Shown here piece after piece: positions 24,207 through 33,293 of a stretch of 64,000 bases of DNA. The position numbers and the translations under genes are program-made. Source of the stretch: Pantoea piersonii (lineage in GTDB: Bacteria > Pseudomonadota > Gammaproteobacteria > Enterobacterales > Enterobacteriaceae); contig NZ_RARB01000001.1 of assembly GCF_003612015.1 (NCBI RefSeq), positions 868,001-932,000 of the forward strand, read 5' to 3'. The notes beneath the pieces are model-generated. The model searched no databases, had not been told where the DNA came from, and saw nothing but the letters and a program-made list of their open reading frames with translations. Position 1 is the stretch's first letter. The number at the start of each line of letters is the position of its first letter.

Positions 24207-25205
24207 ATGCAGGATTTTCTTCAGCAAACGCTGTCAGGCGACGCTCCGCAACGTCAGCGCGGCGAAACCCCTTATTTACGCTGGCAGTGGCTCGATCACG
24301 GTATTTTACAGCTTGAGCCGCTGGGCGAACCGCAGCAGGCGCTGGTGCTGTCGGCAGGCATTCACGGCAATGAGACCGCGCCGGTAGAGATACTGAATAC
24401 GCTTATCGGCGCGCTGCTGCGCGGCGAAATGCAGCTGCGGCATCGCGTACTGGCGATCCTCGGTAATCCGGCCGCCCTGCGTGCCGGCAAGCGCTATTTG
24501 CGTCATGACGTTAATCGCCTGTTCGGTGGCCGCTGGCAGCGCATCGACGACTGTGACGAGGCGCGACGCGCGCTGCGTCTGGAACAGGCGACGGAAGCCT
24601 TCTGGCTGCAGGAGACCAGAGAGGTTCAGCCGCGCTGGCATCTAGATCTGCATACGGCCATTCGCGGCTCCTGGCATACACGCTTTGGCGTGCTGCCGCT
24701 TAATCCGCAGCCCTGGCCGGATAATTTTATCGACTGGCTGACAGCGGCAGGGCTGGAGGCGCTGGTCTTCCACACTGCGCCGGGCGGCACCTTCACCCAT
24801 TTCAGCTGTGCAAACTTTAATGCTGCCAGCTGTACGCTGGAGCTGGGTAAAGCCCTGCCGTTCGGCACCAACGACCTGACGCAGTTCGCTGCCGCGCAGC
24901 AGGCGCTGGCGGCGCTGCTGAGCGGCGAGCCGCTGCCGGAAGCGCAGGAGGTGCCGCGCCGCTATCGGGTGGTGCAGCAGATTACCCGCCTCAGCGAGCA
25001 GTTCCGGCTGCACATGGACGCGGAAACGCGTAACTTCACTGCGTTTCCACAGGGCGCGCTGCTGGCCGAGGATGGTGAGACGCGCTACTTTGTGCAACAG
25101 GCGCGCGAATATGTGCTGTTCCCCAATCCCGGCGTGGCGCTCGGGCTGCGCGCCGGCCTGATGCTGGTGGAAGAGAATGCGCAGACTGAGGCGCTGTCGC
25201 GCTGA
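24207..25205 (+). CDS. astE: Succinylglutamate desuccinylase
   Basis: A 332-residue zinc hydrolase of the AstE/aspartoacylase group, final step of the pathway: succinylglutamate to succinate plus glutamate. Zinc-ligand motif [13 protein letters not shown] near residue 50, [10 protein letters not shown] near 147 and the C-terminal glutamate-rich segment fit the family. It begins 36 bases after astB with a CAGGAG ribosome site. No strong terminator was found after it in the 276 bases before spy. Confidence 0.94.
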   Translation: MQDFLQQTLSGDAPQRQRGETPYLRWQWLDHGILQLEPLGEPQQALVLSAGIHGNETAPVEILNTLIGALLRGEMQLRHRVLAILGNPAALRAGKRYLRHDVNRLFGGRWQRIDDCDEARRALRLEQATEAFWLQETREVQPRWHLDLHTAIRGSWHTRFGVLPLNPQPWPDNFIDWLTAAGLEALVFHTAPGGTFTHFSCANFNAASCTLELGKALPFGTNDLTQFAAAQQALAALLSGEPLPEAQEVPRRYRVVQQITRLSEQFRLHMDAETRNFTAFPQGALLAEDGETRYFVQQAREYVLFPNPGVALGLRAGLMLVEENAQTEALSR

Positions 25206-25481
25206 CGAAATAAAGGCGGCAGGGCGTGGGATTTTCCTTCCGCTTTGCTGCCAGAACCCTTACACTCCTCCATAATTCCTGCCAAATCCGCTTTGAATTC
25301 ATACTCTTTTGCAATTCTTCACTTAATTCTTCTCATTCTCTCCATGATTGCGCGATTTTTGTCTTTTATGCTTTCACGGCTTTACTCACTCTCTGAGTAG
25401 TTGACATTCAGCAGCGTAATCTTGTTCTCGAAGACGCGACAGGCTGCTGTCGTTATTAACTGAATGATAAGGACAACTATT

Positions 25482-25970
25482 ATGCGTAAACTGACTTCCC
25501 TGATTCTGGCGTCTACTCTGGCTTTCGGTGCGGCAAGCGTGGTACATGCCGCAGCTGACAACCTGACGCCGCCGCCGGCCGGTAGCGAAAAGCCCATGCA
25601 TAAGCCGCCGATGCCGCACGGGATGAACATGATGTTCAAAGATCTCAATCTGACCGAGGCGCAGAAAAAACAGGTCCATGAGATCCTGAAAGAGAGCCAC
25701 AAAGACTTTAAACGTCCGTCGCTGGAAGAGCGTCGCGCCGGTCACGCCATTATCGCTTCTGACACCTTCGACCGTGCGAAAGCGGAAGCGCAGGCAGAGA
25801 AAATGACCGCAGACGCGAAAGAGCGCGCGGTGGCGATGATGGAAACGCAGAACAAACTCTATAACGTGCTCACGCCGGAGCAGAAAAAGCAGTACAACGC
25901 TAATTTTGAGAAGCGTCTGACAGAGAAAGGCCCGCACGACGATAAAATGGCACCACCGCCGGCTGAATAA
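25482..25970 (+). CDS. spy: Periplasmic chaperone Spy
   Basis: 162 residues from ATG 25482 (AAGGA upstream); an in-frame upstream start at 25464 would disrupt the signal peptide. The signal ends ...VVHAA. The mature protein carries two LTxxQ motifs, LTEAQKKQVHEIL and LTPEQKKQYNANF, typical of the Spy/CpxP cradle-shaped dimers that bind unfolded proteins in the periplasm. Methionine- and proline-rich ends (HKPPMPHGMNMMF, DKMAPPPAE) are typical. In E. coli it is induced by Cpx and Bae; no clear CpxR box was found here. Its terminator runs into the convergent cho stop. The ves gene found beside it in E. coli is absent. Confidence 0.92.
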   Translation: MRKLTSLILASTLAFGAASVVHAAADNLTPPPAGSEKPMHKPPMPHGMNMMFKDLNLTEAQKKQVHEILKESHKDFKRPSLEERRAGHAIIASDTFDRAKAEAQAEKMTADAKERAVAMMETQNKLYNVLTPEQKKQYNANFEKRLTEKGPHDDKMAPPPAE

Positions 25971-25993
25971 TCAGGCTGAATTAAGGCAGTGAG

Positions 25994-26048
25994 ACCGCCT
26001 GTGTTGTCCAGATAAGCAAAATGCTGGGCAGCGCAGGCGGTTTTTTTT
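25994..26048 (+). terminator. Rho-independent terminator of spy
   Basis: ACCGCCTG pairs with CAGGCGGT across a loop that can itself form a CCAG/CTGG stem, followed by eight T. The T-run overlaps the last bases of the convergent cho gene. Confidence 0.8.
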
Positions 26049-26907
26049 ATAAGGGTTCGACAGGGTAGTGGCCGGAAAGCAGCGGCCGACACAAGATTTT
26101 ATAGCCGTCATGGTCAAAGCCGCTCGGCGCCCGTTTTAGCTGGCGCGCCTCCTCCATATCGTTGACCGATCCCAGATAGAACCAGTGATCGATAACGTGG
26201 ATCTGCGTCATCAGCTTCCCTTCCTCTATCAGCGCCACCGGGCCTTGCCACGGCCAGCAGATCACCCGTACGCTCTCCAGCGCCTCCACCAGGCGCGCCT
26301 GATGTTCGCTTAGCGTCTCGCGGCCGCAACAGGCACCTGCGCAGCGGCGCAGGGCGGCGCGGAAGCAGGCGCGGTTGGCGCTCAGCTTTTCCAGCCCCAG
26401 CAGCCCGTGACAGAGCTGATGCTCGTCAGCAAGAAACTTAAGCGTCTCCAGCGCCTTATGGCGGCTGCGGTAGAGGCCGAACAGATCGGGCGAGTGGGAA
26501 AAGTCGACGTCGCGCGCGGACACCACTTCAGGCTTGCCGTCGGCGATGCGGATCGAACAGAGCTGGCGATTCTTACGCAGGCGCTTATTAAAAAGCGGCT
26601 GCTGCGTCTTGATCATCTGCGCTTCCAGCAGCAGCGCGCCGAGATCGCCAGCGGTCGGGATCCAGCTGACGCGCCGCGCCTGACGCAGCATGCGCGCCTC
26701 TTCCGGCGTACGGAAATGAGACATCACGCGCGATCGCAGATTGATGCTTTTCCCGATATAGAGCGGCAGCGTTTCGCTGTCACCGTGGAAGGTATAGACG
26801 CCCGGCTGATTCGGTAAACCTTCCAGCCATTCGCGCAGATGTTCGGGATATTCGTAGATGGCAGCCGCATCGAACTCGAGGCGGTGCGTGGCGGCACGTC
26901 GAACCAA
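26047..26907 (-). CDS. cho: Excinuclease Cho (UvrC-like endonuclease)
   Basis: 286 residues from TTG 26907. It is an N-terminal UvrC homologue that makes the 3' incision in nucleotide excision repair at lesions UvrC handles poorly. GIY-YIG motifs GVYTFHGDSETLPLYIG near residue 36 and RSRVMSHF, then GALLLEAQMIK with the catalytic glutamate, are visible. A cysteine-rich stretch RRCAGACCG follows. The start was moved from ATG 26934 because AGGAG lies seven bases before the TTG, the protein then begins VRR as in E. coli, and the LexA box overlaps the ATG. SOS-inducible by that box. Confidence 0.9.
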   Translation of the reverse strand: MVRRAATHRLEFDAAAIYEYPEHLREWLEGLPNQPGVYTFHGDSETLPLYIGKSINLRSRVMSHFRTPEEARMLRQARRVSWIPTAGDLGALLLEAQMIKTQQPLFNKRLRKNRQLCSIRIADGKPEVVSARDVDFSHSPDLFGLYRSRHKALETLKFLADEHQLCHGLLGLEKLSANRACFRAALRRCAGACCGRETLSEHQARLVEALESVRVICWPWQGPVALIEEGKLMTQIHVIDHWFYLGSVNDMEEARQLKRAPSGFDHDGYKILCRPLLSGHYPVEPL

Positions 26908-26922
26908 GACAGACTCCTGTAA

Positions 26923-26938
26923 CTGTGTATTCATACAG
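26923..26938. promoter_or_regulatory. LexA (SOS) box of cho
   Basis: CTGT-GTATTCAT-ACAG has the exact CTGT-N8-ACAG framework with an AT-rich centre. It ends 16 bases before the TTG start of cho, on top of the promoter region. Confidence 0.85.
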
Positions 26939-26994
26939 CATATCAGTCTGTTCAGGCTTTCGCCAGCGGGTTAATGAGTGAACACAACGGCAGG

Positions 26995-27024
26995 AAAAAT
27001 TTCCCCTGCCGGAGAGCAGGGGAA
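26995..27024 (-). terminator. Rho-independent terminator of nadE
   Basis: A 9-bp stem (TTCCCCTGC and complement) with a 6-base loop; read on the minus strand it is followed by a T-rich tract. It begins just past the nadE stop. Confidence 0.75.
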
Positions 27025-27029
27025 AGAGC

Positions 27030-27854
27030 TTATTTCCAGAAGTCATCGAATACCGTAATCGGCGGACGACGCTTGTGCTCGGTCTTCGTATACCAGTTTT
27101 CAATGATTTTCGCCGTTTCTGGCGCGACGCTTTTGCCTTCCAGGTAGTCGTCAATCATCTCGTAAGTCACGCCGAGCGCGACTTCATCTTCAAGGCCGGG
27201 ACGATCGTCTTCCAGGTCCGCCGTCGGGCGTTTCAGGTAGAGATGTTCCGGGCAGCCCAGCGTTTTCAGCAGCAGTTTGCCCTGACGTTTGTTAAGGCGG
27301 AACAGTGGGTTAATATCCGTGCCGCCGTCGCCATACTTGGTGAAGAAGCCGGTCACCGCCTCCGCCGCATGGTCGGTACCCACCACCACGCCCTGCGTCA
27401 TACCGGCGATGCTGTACTGTGCTTTCATACGCTCGCGCGCTTTTTCATTGCCGCGCACAAAGTCGGAAAGCTCGATGCCCGCTTCCCGCAGCGCGCGTTC
27501 GCTGGCCAGCACCGACTCTTTGATATTTACCACCAGCGAGCGATCCGGCTGGATAAACGCCAGCGCGTCCTGGCAATCCTGCTCATCCGACTGCACGCCG
27601 TAGGGCAGGCGCACGGCGATAAAGGCGTAGGCTTTGTCGCCGGTCTCTTCGCGCAGTTCGCTGATCGCCATCTGCGACAGCTTGCCCGCCAGCGTTGAGT
27701 CCTGACCGCCGCTGATGCCCAGCACCAGGGTCTTCAGAAACGGGTGGCGTTTCAGATAGCTTTTGAGGAAATCAACGCTGCGGCGAATTTCCTGCTGCGC
27801 GTCGATAACCGGGTTAACGCCGAGTGCTGTAATGATTTCCTGCTGCAGTGACAT
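27030..27854 (-). CDS. nadE: NH3-dependent NAD+ synthetase
   Basis: 274 residues (275 in E. coli). It amidates nicotinate adenine dinucleotide to NAD+ using ATP and ammonia, the last step of NAD synthesis. The PP-loop [15 protein letters not shown] sits near residue 45; [18 protein letters not shown] near 180 is the substrate-binding segment. There is no glutaminase domain. ATG 27854 was selected because GAGGAG precedes it and the upstream in-frame extension (to 27938) has no family similarity. It lies alone between its terminator and the Bcr-like transporter gene. Confidence 0.95.
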   Translation of the reverse strand: MSLQQEIITALGVNPVIDAQQEIRRSVDFLKSYLKRHPFLKTLVLGISGGQDSTLAGKLSQMAISELREETGDKAYAFIAVRLPYGVQSDEQDCQDALAFIQPDRSLVVNIKESVLASERALREAGIELSDFVRGNEKARERMKAQYSIAGMTQGVVVGTDHAAEAVTGFFTKYGDGGTDINPLFRLNKRQGKLLLKTLGCPEHLYLKRPTADLEDDRPGLEDEVALGVTYEMIDDYLEGKSVAPETAKIIENWYTKTEHKRRPPITVFDDFWK

Positions 27855-27980
27855 GCATTTCTCCTCAAGACGGTGGCCTGTCGGCCCGTGCGAACCATCC
27901 ATTAAAGCTAACGTGCATCGCTGAAAACAACAAGCCAAAGCGCCAGTTGTTTCCAGTTAAGTGTTGCGATATCAGGCAGT

Positions 27981-29174
27981 TTATGTTCGCGGCGCGGGCT
28001 TCTGCGCCAGGAAAATAAACATCAGAATCGCCAGCATAAAGCAGCCGAAGATGGTGCCGGTCATGCTGAGCAGCGAGGTGCCGCCAAGGCCGGTAACAGG
28101 GACTGAAATGGCGCCGAGCGAGAACATGCAGACGCCAATCACCGCCGAGGCGCTGCCAGCGCGATGGCCCTGGCTCTGCATCGCCAGCGACGAGGCGGTG
28201 GTGGCGATCACCCCGTTGCTCGCGATAGTGAAGAAGAGCGCCACCAGCACCAGCGGCAGCGGCGCGGCGGTAATGCCCGCCAGCAGCAGCAGGCTGGAGG
28301 CGACGAACGCCAGCGTCAGGCCGCCTTTCAGCACCCGATACTCACCCCAGAGCGGGCAAAGACGCGCACTGGTCTGCGAGGCGATCACCAGGCCGATGCC
28401 GTTCGCCGCAAAACAGAAGCTGAACGCCTGCGGCGACAGACCGTAAATCTGCTGCAGCACGAACGGCGAGGCGCCGATATAGGCGAACATGCCCGACATC
28501 ATAAACGCCTGCGTCAGGCAGAAGCCCATAAAAGGACGATGGACGATAACCTGGCCCAGCGCCGCCCAGGCGGAAAACACCGAGCCCTGGCTACGGCGTT
28601 CCGGGGGCAGGGTTTCGTGCAGCTTCCAGCGCGCCAGCAGGATAAGCAGCAGCGCCGTCGCGCCCAGCACCACAAAGATGCCGCGCCAGTTAAGCACCGT
28701 CATCAGCACGCCGCCGAGCACCGGCGCGCCGATCGGCGCCAGCCCGTTCACCAGCATCAGCAAGGCAAAGAAACGCGTCAGCTCATGTCCGCTGTACATA
28801 TCGCGCGCCACCGCGCGCGACAGCACCGCGCCGCCTGCGCCCGCCAGGCCTTCAAACAGGCGCGCCAGCAGCAGCTGGTGGATATCCTGCGCCAGTGCGC
28901 AGCCAATCGAGGCAACAAACAGCAGCACCAGCGAAAGCGTCAGCGGCCGCAGGCGACCGAACTTATCGCTCATCGGTCCGAACAGCAGCTGTCCGGCCCC
29001 CAGGCCGAGCAGACCGGCAGTAAGGCTGAGCTGCGCCGTCGCGGTTGATGTCTGGAGATCCCGGGCCAGTTCAGGCAGCGCGGGAAGGTAGAGATCGATG
29101 CAGAGCGGGCCGAGCGCCGCCAGCAGGCCCAGCGTTATGGCATAGACCAGTCGGTTATTATGTGCAGGTGTCAT
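27981..29174 (-). CDS. Bcr/CflA-family drug efflux transporter (MFS)
   Basis: 397 residues with about twelve hydrophobic segments and the drug:H+ antiporter motif GPMSDKFGRLRPL after the second segment. The N-terminal CIDLYLPALPELARDL and the SRAVARDMY stretch are typical of Bcr/CflA proteins, which export drugs such as bicyclomycin, or sulfonamides or cysteine. The substrate is unknown. It overlaps the TetR-type gene upstream by four bases, so the regulator and transporter are one unit. E. coli has no such pair between nadE and osmE. Confidence 0.88.
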   Translation of the reverse strand: MTPAHNNRLVYAITLGLLAALGPLCIDLYLPALPELARDLQTSTATAQLSLTAGLLGLGAGQLLFGPMSDKFGRLRPLTLSLVLLFVASIGCALAQDIHQLLLARLFEGLAGAGGAVLSRAVARDMYSGHELTRFFALLMLVNGLAPIGAPVLGGVLMTVLNWRGIFVVLGATALLLILLARWKLHETLPPERRSQGSVFSAWAALGQVIVHRPFMGFCLTQAFMMSGMFAYIGASPFVLQQIYGLSPQAFSFCFAANGIGLVIASQTSARLCPLWGEYRVLKGGLTLAFVASSLLLLAGITAAPLPLVLVALFFTIASNGVIATTASSLAMQSQGHRAGSASAVIGVCMFSLGAISVPVTGLGGTSLLSMTGTIFGCFMLAILMFIFLAQKPAPRT

Positions 29175-29758
29175 TTGTCCTCTGAGGGCTTTACTAAGTC
29201 GTGGATCATCTTTTTGTAGAGGGTATGGAGCAGCTCCGCTGACGCTTTCTGCGTCGTCAGTCGGCGAAAAGCGGTGCCTTCTACCAGCACCGCCAGCACT
29301 TCGACGCAGGCGGCGCGCTGCGTCTCGCTGAGATGCGGATAGTCTGCGCGCATTTTTTCACAGGCGTTGTGAAACAGTCGCGCCTCGGCATGTTGCAGGA
29401 TATCGCTGACGCGCGGATTGCGGCTCGCCTCGGCGGCGACTTCCAGCATCAGCATCTCATCCTCTTCGTTCAGGGTTTCGCGGCGGGCGATCAGATCGGC
29501 GAGATGGCTGGCGTCGGTCTGCTCGCTCATCGCCGCCACGCGGCCATCGACGATGCGTTTAACCATCTCTTCGATCAGCGCGTCTTTACTGGGGAAATAG
29601 CGGTAGATTTGCCCGACGCTCAGGCTGGCAGCGCTGGCGAGCTGCGCCATGCTGGCACCGTGAAAGCCGGACTGGCGGAAGCAGCGCCGCGCCGCCGCGA
29701 TGATCTCATCCTGGCGCGTGCGATGCCGCGCATCGCGCGCTTCACGCTGTTTGTTCAT
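29171..29758 (-). CDS. TetR-family transcriptional regulator
   Basis: A 195-residue TetR-like repressor. The N-terminal helix-turn-helix (about residues 15-60) shows ARRCFRQSGFHGASMAQLA and SVGQIYRYFPSKDALIEEM, the classic signature. The C-terminal part is a ligand-binding helical domain without a recognisable subfamily. It is transcribed with the Bcr/CflA transporter (four-base overlap) and probably represses it and itself. No clean palindromic operator was found in the 165 bases before it. The first residues are very basic and arginine-rich. Confidence 0.88.
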   Translation of the reverse strand: MNKQREARDARHRTRQDEIIAAARRCFRQSGFHGASMAQLASAASLSVGQIYRYFPSKDALIEEMVKRIVDGRVAAMSEQTDASHLADLIARRETLNEEDEMLMLEVAAEASRNPRVSDILQHAEARLFHNACEKMRADYPHLSETQRAACVEVLAVLVEGTAFRRLTTQKASAELLHTLYKKMIHDLVKPSEDK

Positions 29759-29950
29759 CCTGCCTCCTGAAACAAGTTTTGAGAGTGTTTATTCTCGCGC
29801 TGGATTATACGAGGCGATCGCGATAAGAACAGCTTTTTTACGCTAACCTGACGTTTCAGACTCACCTTAAAAATGCGCCATAAAGTTGATTAATCTGCAT
29901 TTCTGTTCCAGGCTTAAGCTTACATGGACAATACAACGAGGAACAACAAG

Positions 29951-30286
29951 ATGAAAAAAGCAATGGGATGTATCGCTGCGGCGCTGACGCTGGTCGCACT
30001 GTCTGGTTGTACGGCTTACGATCGTGCTGAGAGCTACGTGAGCAAGCCAGTAGTTAAGGATGTGAAAAAAGGCATGACGCGCGATCAGGTTCGCCAGATT
30101 GCCGGACCGGCTTCAACTGAGATCACCATGGTTCACGCGCGCGGCACCTGTCAGACCTATGTGCTGGGCGAGCGCGACGGTAAACAGCAGACCTATTTCG
30201 TCAGCTACAACGACACCGGTCGCGTCATGAACTACGGCTTCCAGAGCTGTAAAGAGTACGATACCGATCCGCAGGCTGCCCAGTAA
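29951..30286 (+). CDS. osmE: Osmotically inducible lipoprotein OsmE
   Basis: 111 residues from ATG 29951 (GAGGAAC upstream); an earlier in-frame ATG at 29924 lies before the signal. The lipobox is LSGC with cysteine near 20, followed by [27 protein letters not shown] as in E. coli OsmE. The remainder is a SmpA/BamE-like small alpha-beta domain with [12 protein letters not shown]. It is an outer-membrane lipoprotein of uncertain function, induced by high osmolarity and stationary phase in E. coli. A strong terminator follows. Confidence 0.93.
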   Translation: MKKAMGCIAAALTLVALSGCTAYDRAESYVSKPVVKDVKKGMTRDQVRQIAGPASTEITMVHARGTCQTYVLGERDGKQQTYFVSYNDTGRVMNYGFQSCKEYDTDPQAAQ

Positions 30287-30312
30287 GCTGCGCAAGAGCG
30301 GTAGAGAATAGC

Positions 30313-30341
30313 AAACGGCCCGTTAGTGACGGGCCGTTTTT
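30313..30341 (+). terminator. Rho-independent terminator of osmE
   Basis: AACGGCCCGT pairs perfectly with ACGGGCCGTT over a 5-base loop, followed by five T. Confidence 0.88.
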
Positions 30342-30381
30342 CATTGGCTGACTTAGTGCCAGAAGCTGCCCGGGCGAACGG

Positions 30382-30765
30382 TTACAGCCCGGCGGGACGC
30401 GGCACCTCAATATACTCGCCATTAATATCGCGCTGATAGTAATGCCCCTCCTGGACGTAGAAGCGTCGTCCGTTAAAGTCGAGTACGCGCATCGCACTGC
30501 CCGGTTCGGCTGGCGGCTGCACCACCACATAGTTCTCGCCCTGACGCTGATAGTAGGCGCCGTTGAGCATATAGTAGGTCAGGCCGCCGATCAGCACCGC
30601 GGTAGCCGCTTCAGGCAGGAAGCGCAGCGGGCCGGGACCACCCCAGCCGCGACCAGGGCCGCCCCAGTGGGGACCCGGACCTGGGCCCCAACCGCCGGGG
30701 TGAGCAGAGACAATGGCTGGCGACAACAGCGTTAACGCCAGCAGTGAGGCGATAACTTTTTTCAT
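30382..30765 (-). CDS. Small exported Gly/Pro-rich protein, DUF6515-like
   Basis: 127 residues from ATG 30765, which has CAGGAG upstream; the longer frame to 30930 adds a stretch without signal-peptide character. A signal peptide ends ...AIVSA. Then comes a Gly-Pro-Trp-rich stretch (HPGGWGPGPGPHWGGPG), one hydrophobic segment TAVLIGGLTYYML that could be a membrane or amyloid-like strand, and a tyrosine-rich C-terminal domain (YYQRQGENYVVV, RRFYVQEGHYYQRD). The tail resembles DUF6515 proteins, of unknown function. It is probably periplasmic or outer-membrane associated. It lies alone between two terminators. Confidence 0.7.
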   Translation of the reverse strand: MKKVIASLLALTLLSPAIVSAHPGGWGPGPGPHWGGPGRGWGGPGPLRFLPEAATAVLIGGLTYYMLNGAYYQRQGENYVVVQPPAEPGSAMRVLDFNGRRFYVQEGHYYQRDINGEYIEVPRPAGL

Positions 30766-30913
30766 GGGTTTTCTCCTGCGATAACTGACTGAAGCATTCT
30801 CCTTTTCCGCCGCGAAAACAAGCGCAGAGGCGCGACTTTTTCCTCTCTTTACCACGCTTAACGCTTTCTTAACGACGTCGCCATAAAGCCAGCGGATTGT
30901 GAAGCGCAGACAT

Positions 30914-30941
30914 AAAAAAACCGGGCGCAATGGCCCGGTTT
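30914..30941 (-). terminator. Rho-independent terminator of tcyP
   Basis: AAACCGGGC/GCCCGGTTT stem with a run of T on the minus strand, about 20 bases after the tcyP stop. Confidence 0.85.
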
Positions 30942-30960
30942 ACGGCGACAGAAAAGGTGA

Positions 30961-32352
30961 TTAACGGTGCGCCAGCTCCGCGTGCTCCTCGCTCTCCAGC
31001 ACCGCTTTATCGGTCAGACCGAGCCAGCGGCTGGTAAGGGAACCGGCGGTCATCGAACCGTTAACGTTAAGCGCGGTACGGCCCATATCGATCAGCGGTT
31101 CAATAGAGATGAGCAGGGCGACCAGCGTCACCGGCAGGCCCATCGCAGGCAGTACGATCAGCGCGGCGAAAGTCGCGCCGCCGCCTACGCCCGCCACGCC
31201 AGCGGAACTGAGCGTAACGATGCCTACCAGCGTGGCGATCCAGACCGGATCGAACGGGTTAATGCCTACGGTCGGGGCAACCATCACCGCCAGCATGGTC
31301 GGATAGAGTCCTGCGCAGCCGTTCTGACCAATAGTCGCACCGAAAGAGGCGGAGAAGCTGGCGATCGATTCCGGCACGCCCAGACGACGCGTCTGGGTTT
31401 CCACGTTAAGCGGAATGCTCGCGGCGCTGGAACGGCTGGTAAAGGCGAAGGTGATAACCGGCCAGACCTTGCGGAAGAAGCGCAGCGGATTAATACCGTT
31501 TACCGACAGCAGCAGCGCGTGCACGCCGAACATAATCGCCAGGCCCAGATAGGAGGCGACGACAAAACCGCCCAGCTTGATAATGTCCTGCAGGTTCGAC
31601 CCGGCGACCACTTTGGTCATCAGCGCCAGCACGCCGTAAGGCGTCAGCTTCATAATCAGACGCACCAGCTTCATTACCCAGGACTGCAGGGTATCTATCG
31701 CCACCAGCACGCGCTGGCCTTTGGCTTCGTCATCTTTCAGCAGCTGCAGCGCCGCAACGCCGAGGAAGGCGGCGAAAATCACTACGCTGATAATCGAGGT
31801 CGGGCTGGCGCCGGTCAGATCGGCGAACGGATTTTTCGGCACAAACGAGAGCAGCAGCTGAGGGACGGTCAGATCCGCCACTTTGCCCGCGTAGTTGCTC
31901 TGTATCGCAGCGAGGCGCGCGCTCTCCTGCGCGCCCTGCACCAGGCCTTCAGCGCTGAGGTGGAACAGGCCGGTAACCAGTACGCCGACCAGTGCGGAGA
32001 TGGCGGTGGTGAACAGCAGCACGCCAATCGTCAGCAGGCTGATTTTGCCCAGCGACGAGGCATTATGCAGACGCGCGACGGCGCTGAGGATCGAGGCGAA
32101 CACCAGCGGCATCACGATCATCTGCAGTAGCTGTACGTAGCCGTTGCCCACGATATTAAACCAGCTGATAGAGGTTTTCAGCACCTCGCTCTGCTGGCCG
32201 TAGATGGTTTGCAGCGCCAGGCCGAACAGTACGCCGATCACCAGACCGACCAGCACCTTTTTCGACAGGCTCCAGCTTTGACGGCCGAGGCGCGACAGCA
32301 GCAGCAGCAGCGCGACGAAGGCCGCGAGATTAAGAATCAGAGGTAGATCCAT
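30961..32352 (-). CDS. tcyP: L-cystine symporter TcyP (YdjN)
   Basis: 463 residues, equal to E. coli TcyP, of the dicarboxylate/amino acid:cation symporter family. It imports cystine across the inner membrane. Multiple hydrophobic segments, the [13 protein letters not shown] helix near 75, the serine-rich hairpin [16 protein letters not shown] near 300 and the [12 protein letters not shown] stretch are present. In E. coli it is induced under sulfur limitation by CysB; no site was assigned here. GGGAG precedes the ATG. Confidence 0.93.
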   Translation of the reverse strand: MDLPLILNLAAFVALLLLLSRLGRQSWSLSKKVLVGLVIGVLFGLALQTIYGQQSEVLKTSISWFNIVGNGYVQLLQMIVMPLVFASILSAVARLHNASSLGKISLLTIGVLLFTTAISALVGVLVTGLFHLSAEGLVQGAQESARLAAIQSNYAGKVADLTVPQLLLSFVPKNPFADLTGASPTSIISVVIFAAFLGVAALQLLKDDEAKGQRVLVAIDTLQSWVMKLVRLIMKLTPYGVLALMTKVVAGSNLQDIIKLGGFVVASYLGLAIMFGVHALLLSVNGINPLRFFRKVWPVITFAFTSRSSAASIPLNVETQTRRLGVPESIASFSASFGATIGQNGCAGLYPTMLAVMVAPTVGINPFDPVWIATLVGIVTLSSAGVAGVGGGATFAALIVLPAMGLPVTLVALLISIEPLIDMGRTALNVNGSMTAGSLTSRWLGLTDKAVLESEEHAELAHR

Positions 32353-32507
32353 GTTGGCTCCCGAGAGAGGCGCCCGACGACAGCTGTGGTGTCGGGGCGC
32401 CAGATAATGTTATGCACGAATTAAGTGCCGGTATGTTAACAGTTACCTGGGGTGTCAACTTATATCCAAATGGAATGGCTTATAACCAGACAGCCTTTTC
32501 TGCTGGT

Positions 32508-33098
32508 TTAATGTGCTTTTTGTGTGGAAATCAAGCGGAAAACGCCATTTTGTAGCGTATCGAAGAGCTGTGAAGGCCAGCCGTTCGCACCAAAAGAGGG
32601 CGAGCCGGGTGGAAACCAGAGCGCATAGCCAACCAGCGCCAGGCAAAGTGTACGCTCCAGCTGGTTACCTTTCTGGCTTCTGAGGATAGGCAGGCGGAAG
32701 CGCCAGCGGCACGGCCACAGCAGCGGCACTCCGGCGGGGGTTAGCATATCCGCCACGATATGGCTGAGATAGCCCAGCGTCATACCTTGCAGCACGTCGG
32801 CAGGCAGCAGCCAGTCTTCGGGGACGTTAATCTGGAACAGCCACAGGCTGGCGGCCACCGCCAGCAGGCTGTGCGTGAATCCCCGGTGACCAAAGGCGCG
32901 TGCGATAGGATGCGACAACCACTTTAAGCGCTGGCCAAGCAGGGATTTGGGATGATCGATATCGGGCAGCAGGCAGGTGAGCAGCGAGGCAGAAATAAGG
33001 TGCCACCAGTCGGCCTGCGCCAGCACAGGCGTCAGCTCTGCGCGCTTGGCAAAAATAGCGGTGGCAATAGCGAAAATTACGTGGCCTTCGCCCGTCAT
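32508..33098 (-). CDS. ydjM: YdjM-type inner-membrane metal-dependent hydrolase
   Basis: 196 residues starting at ATG 33098; an upstream in-frame TTG (33116) would add six residues not found in the E. coli protein. It belongs to the LexA-regulated YdjM family. The metal-binding histidines and aspartates LPDIDHPKS, FGHRGFTHSLLAV and SHIVADMLTPAG are conserved, with several hydrophobic segments. A membrane-bound hydrolase role is suggested for the family; the substrate is unknown. In E. coli ydjM is SOS-induced; I saw no good LexA box upstream here. Confidence 0.9.
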   Translation of the reverse strand: MTGEGHVIFAIATAIFAKRAELTPVLAQADWWHLISASLLTCLLPDIDHPKSLLGQRLKWLSHPIARAFGHRGFTHSLLAVAASLWLFQINVPEDWLLPADVLQGMTLGYLSHIVADMLTPAGVPLLWPCRWRFRLPILRSQKGNQLERTLCLALVGYALWFPPGSPSFGANGWPSQLFDTLQNGVFRLISTQKAH

Positions 33099-33293
33099 GA
33101 TAAAACCTGGCTGCAAACTGTCGATGCATCCAGTATAGGGATTTATCCAGTGAATGAGAAGTTGTGACGCTGTAACGAAGCGTGAATTTTTTTAGCGAAA
33201 CGGCGGCGCCAGGCCTGCCGTTTCGCCAGAGATAGCCTTTAAGGCGAGAAGGCGCCGAAGGGCTACTTTCTCGCCTGGCGCGCATCACAGCGC

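Noticed and set aside
26908-26934. ATG 26934 as start of cho
   Set aside because: It lies within the LexA box; TTG 26907 has a better ribosome site and matches the E. coli start.
29759-29923. GAGA-N8-TCTC repeat as TetR operator
   Set aside because: The repeat is short and imperfectly extended; palindromes of this size are common by chance.
33195-33226. 10-bp GCGAAACGGC hairpin between kduD and ydjM
   Set aside because: The T-run is on the wrong side for either transcript, so it is not called a terminator, and no operator could be matched.
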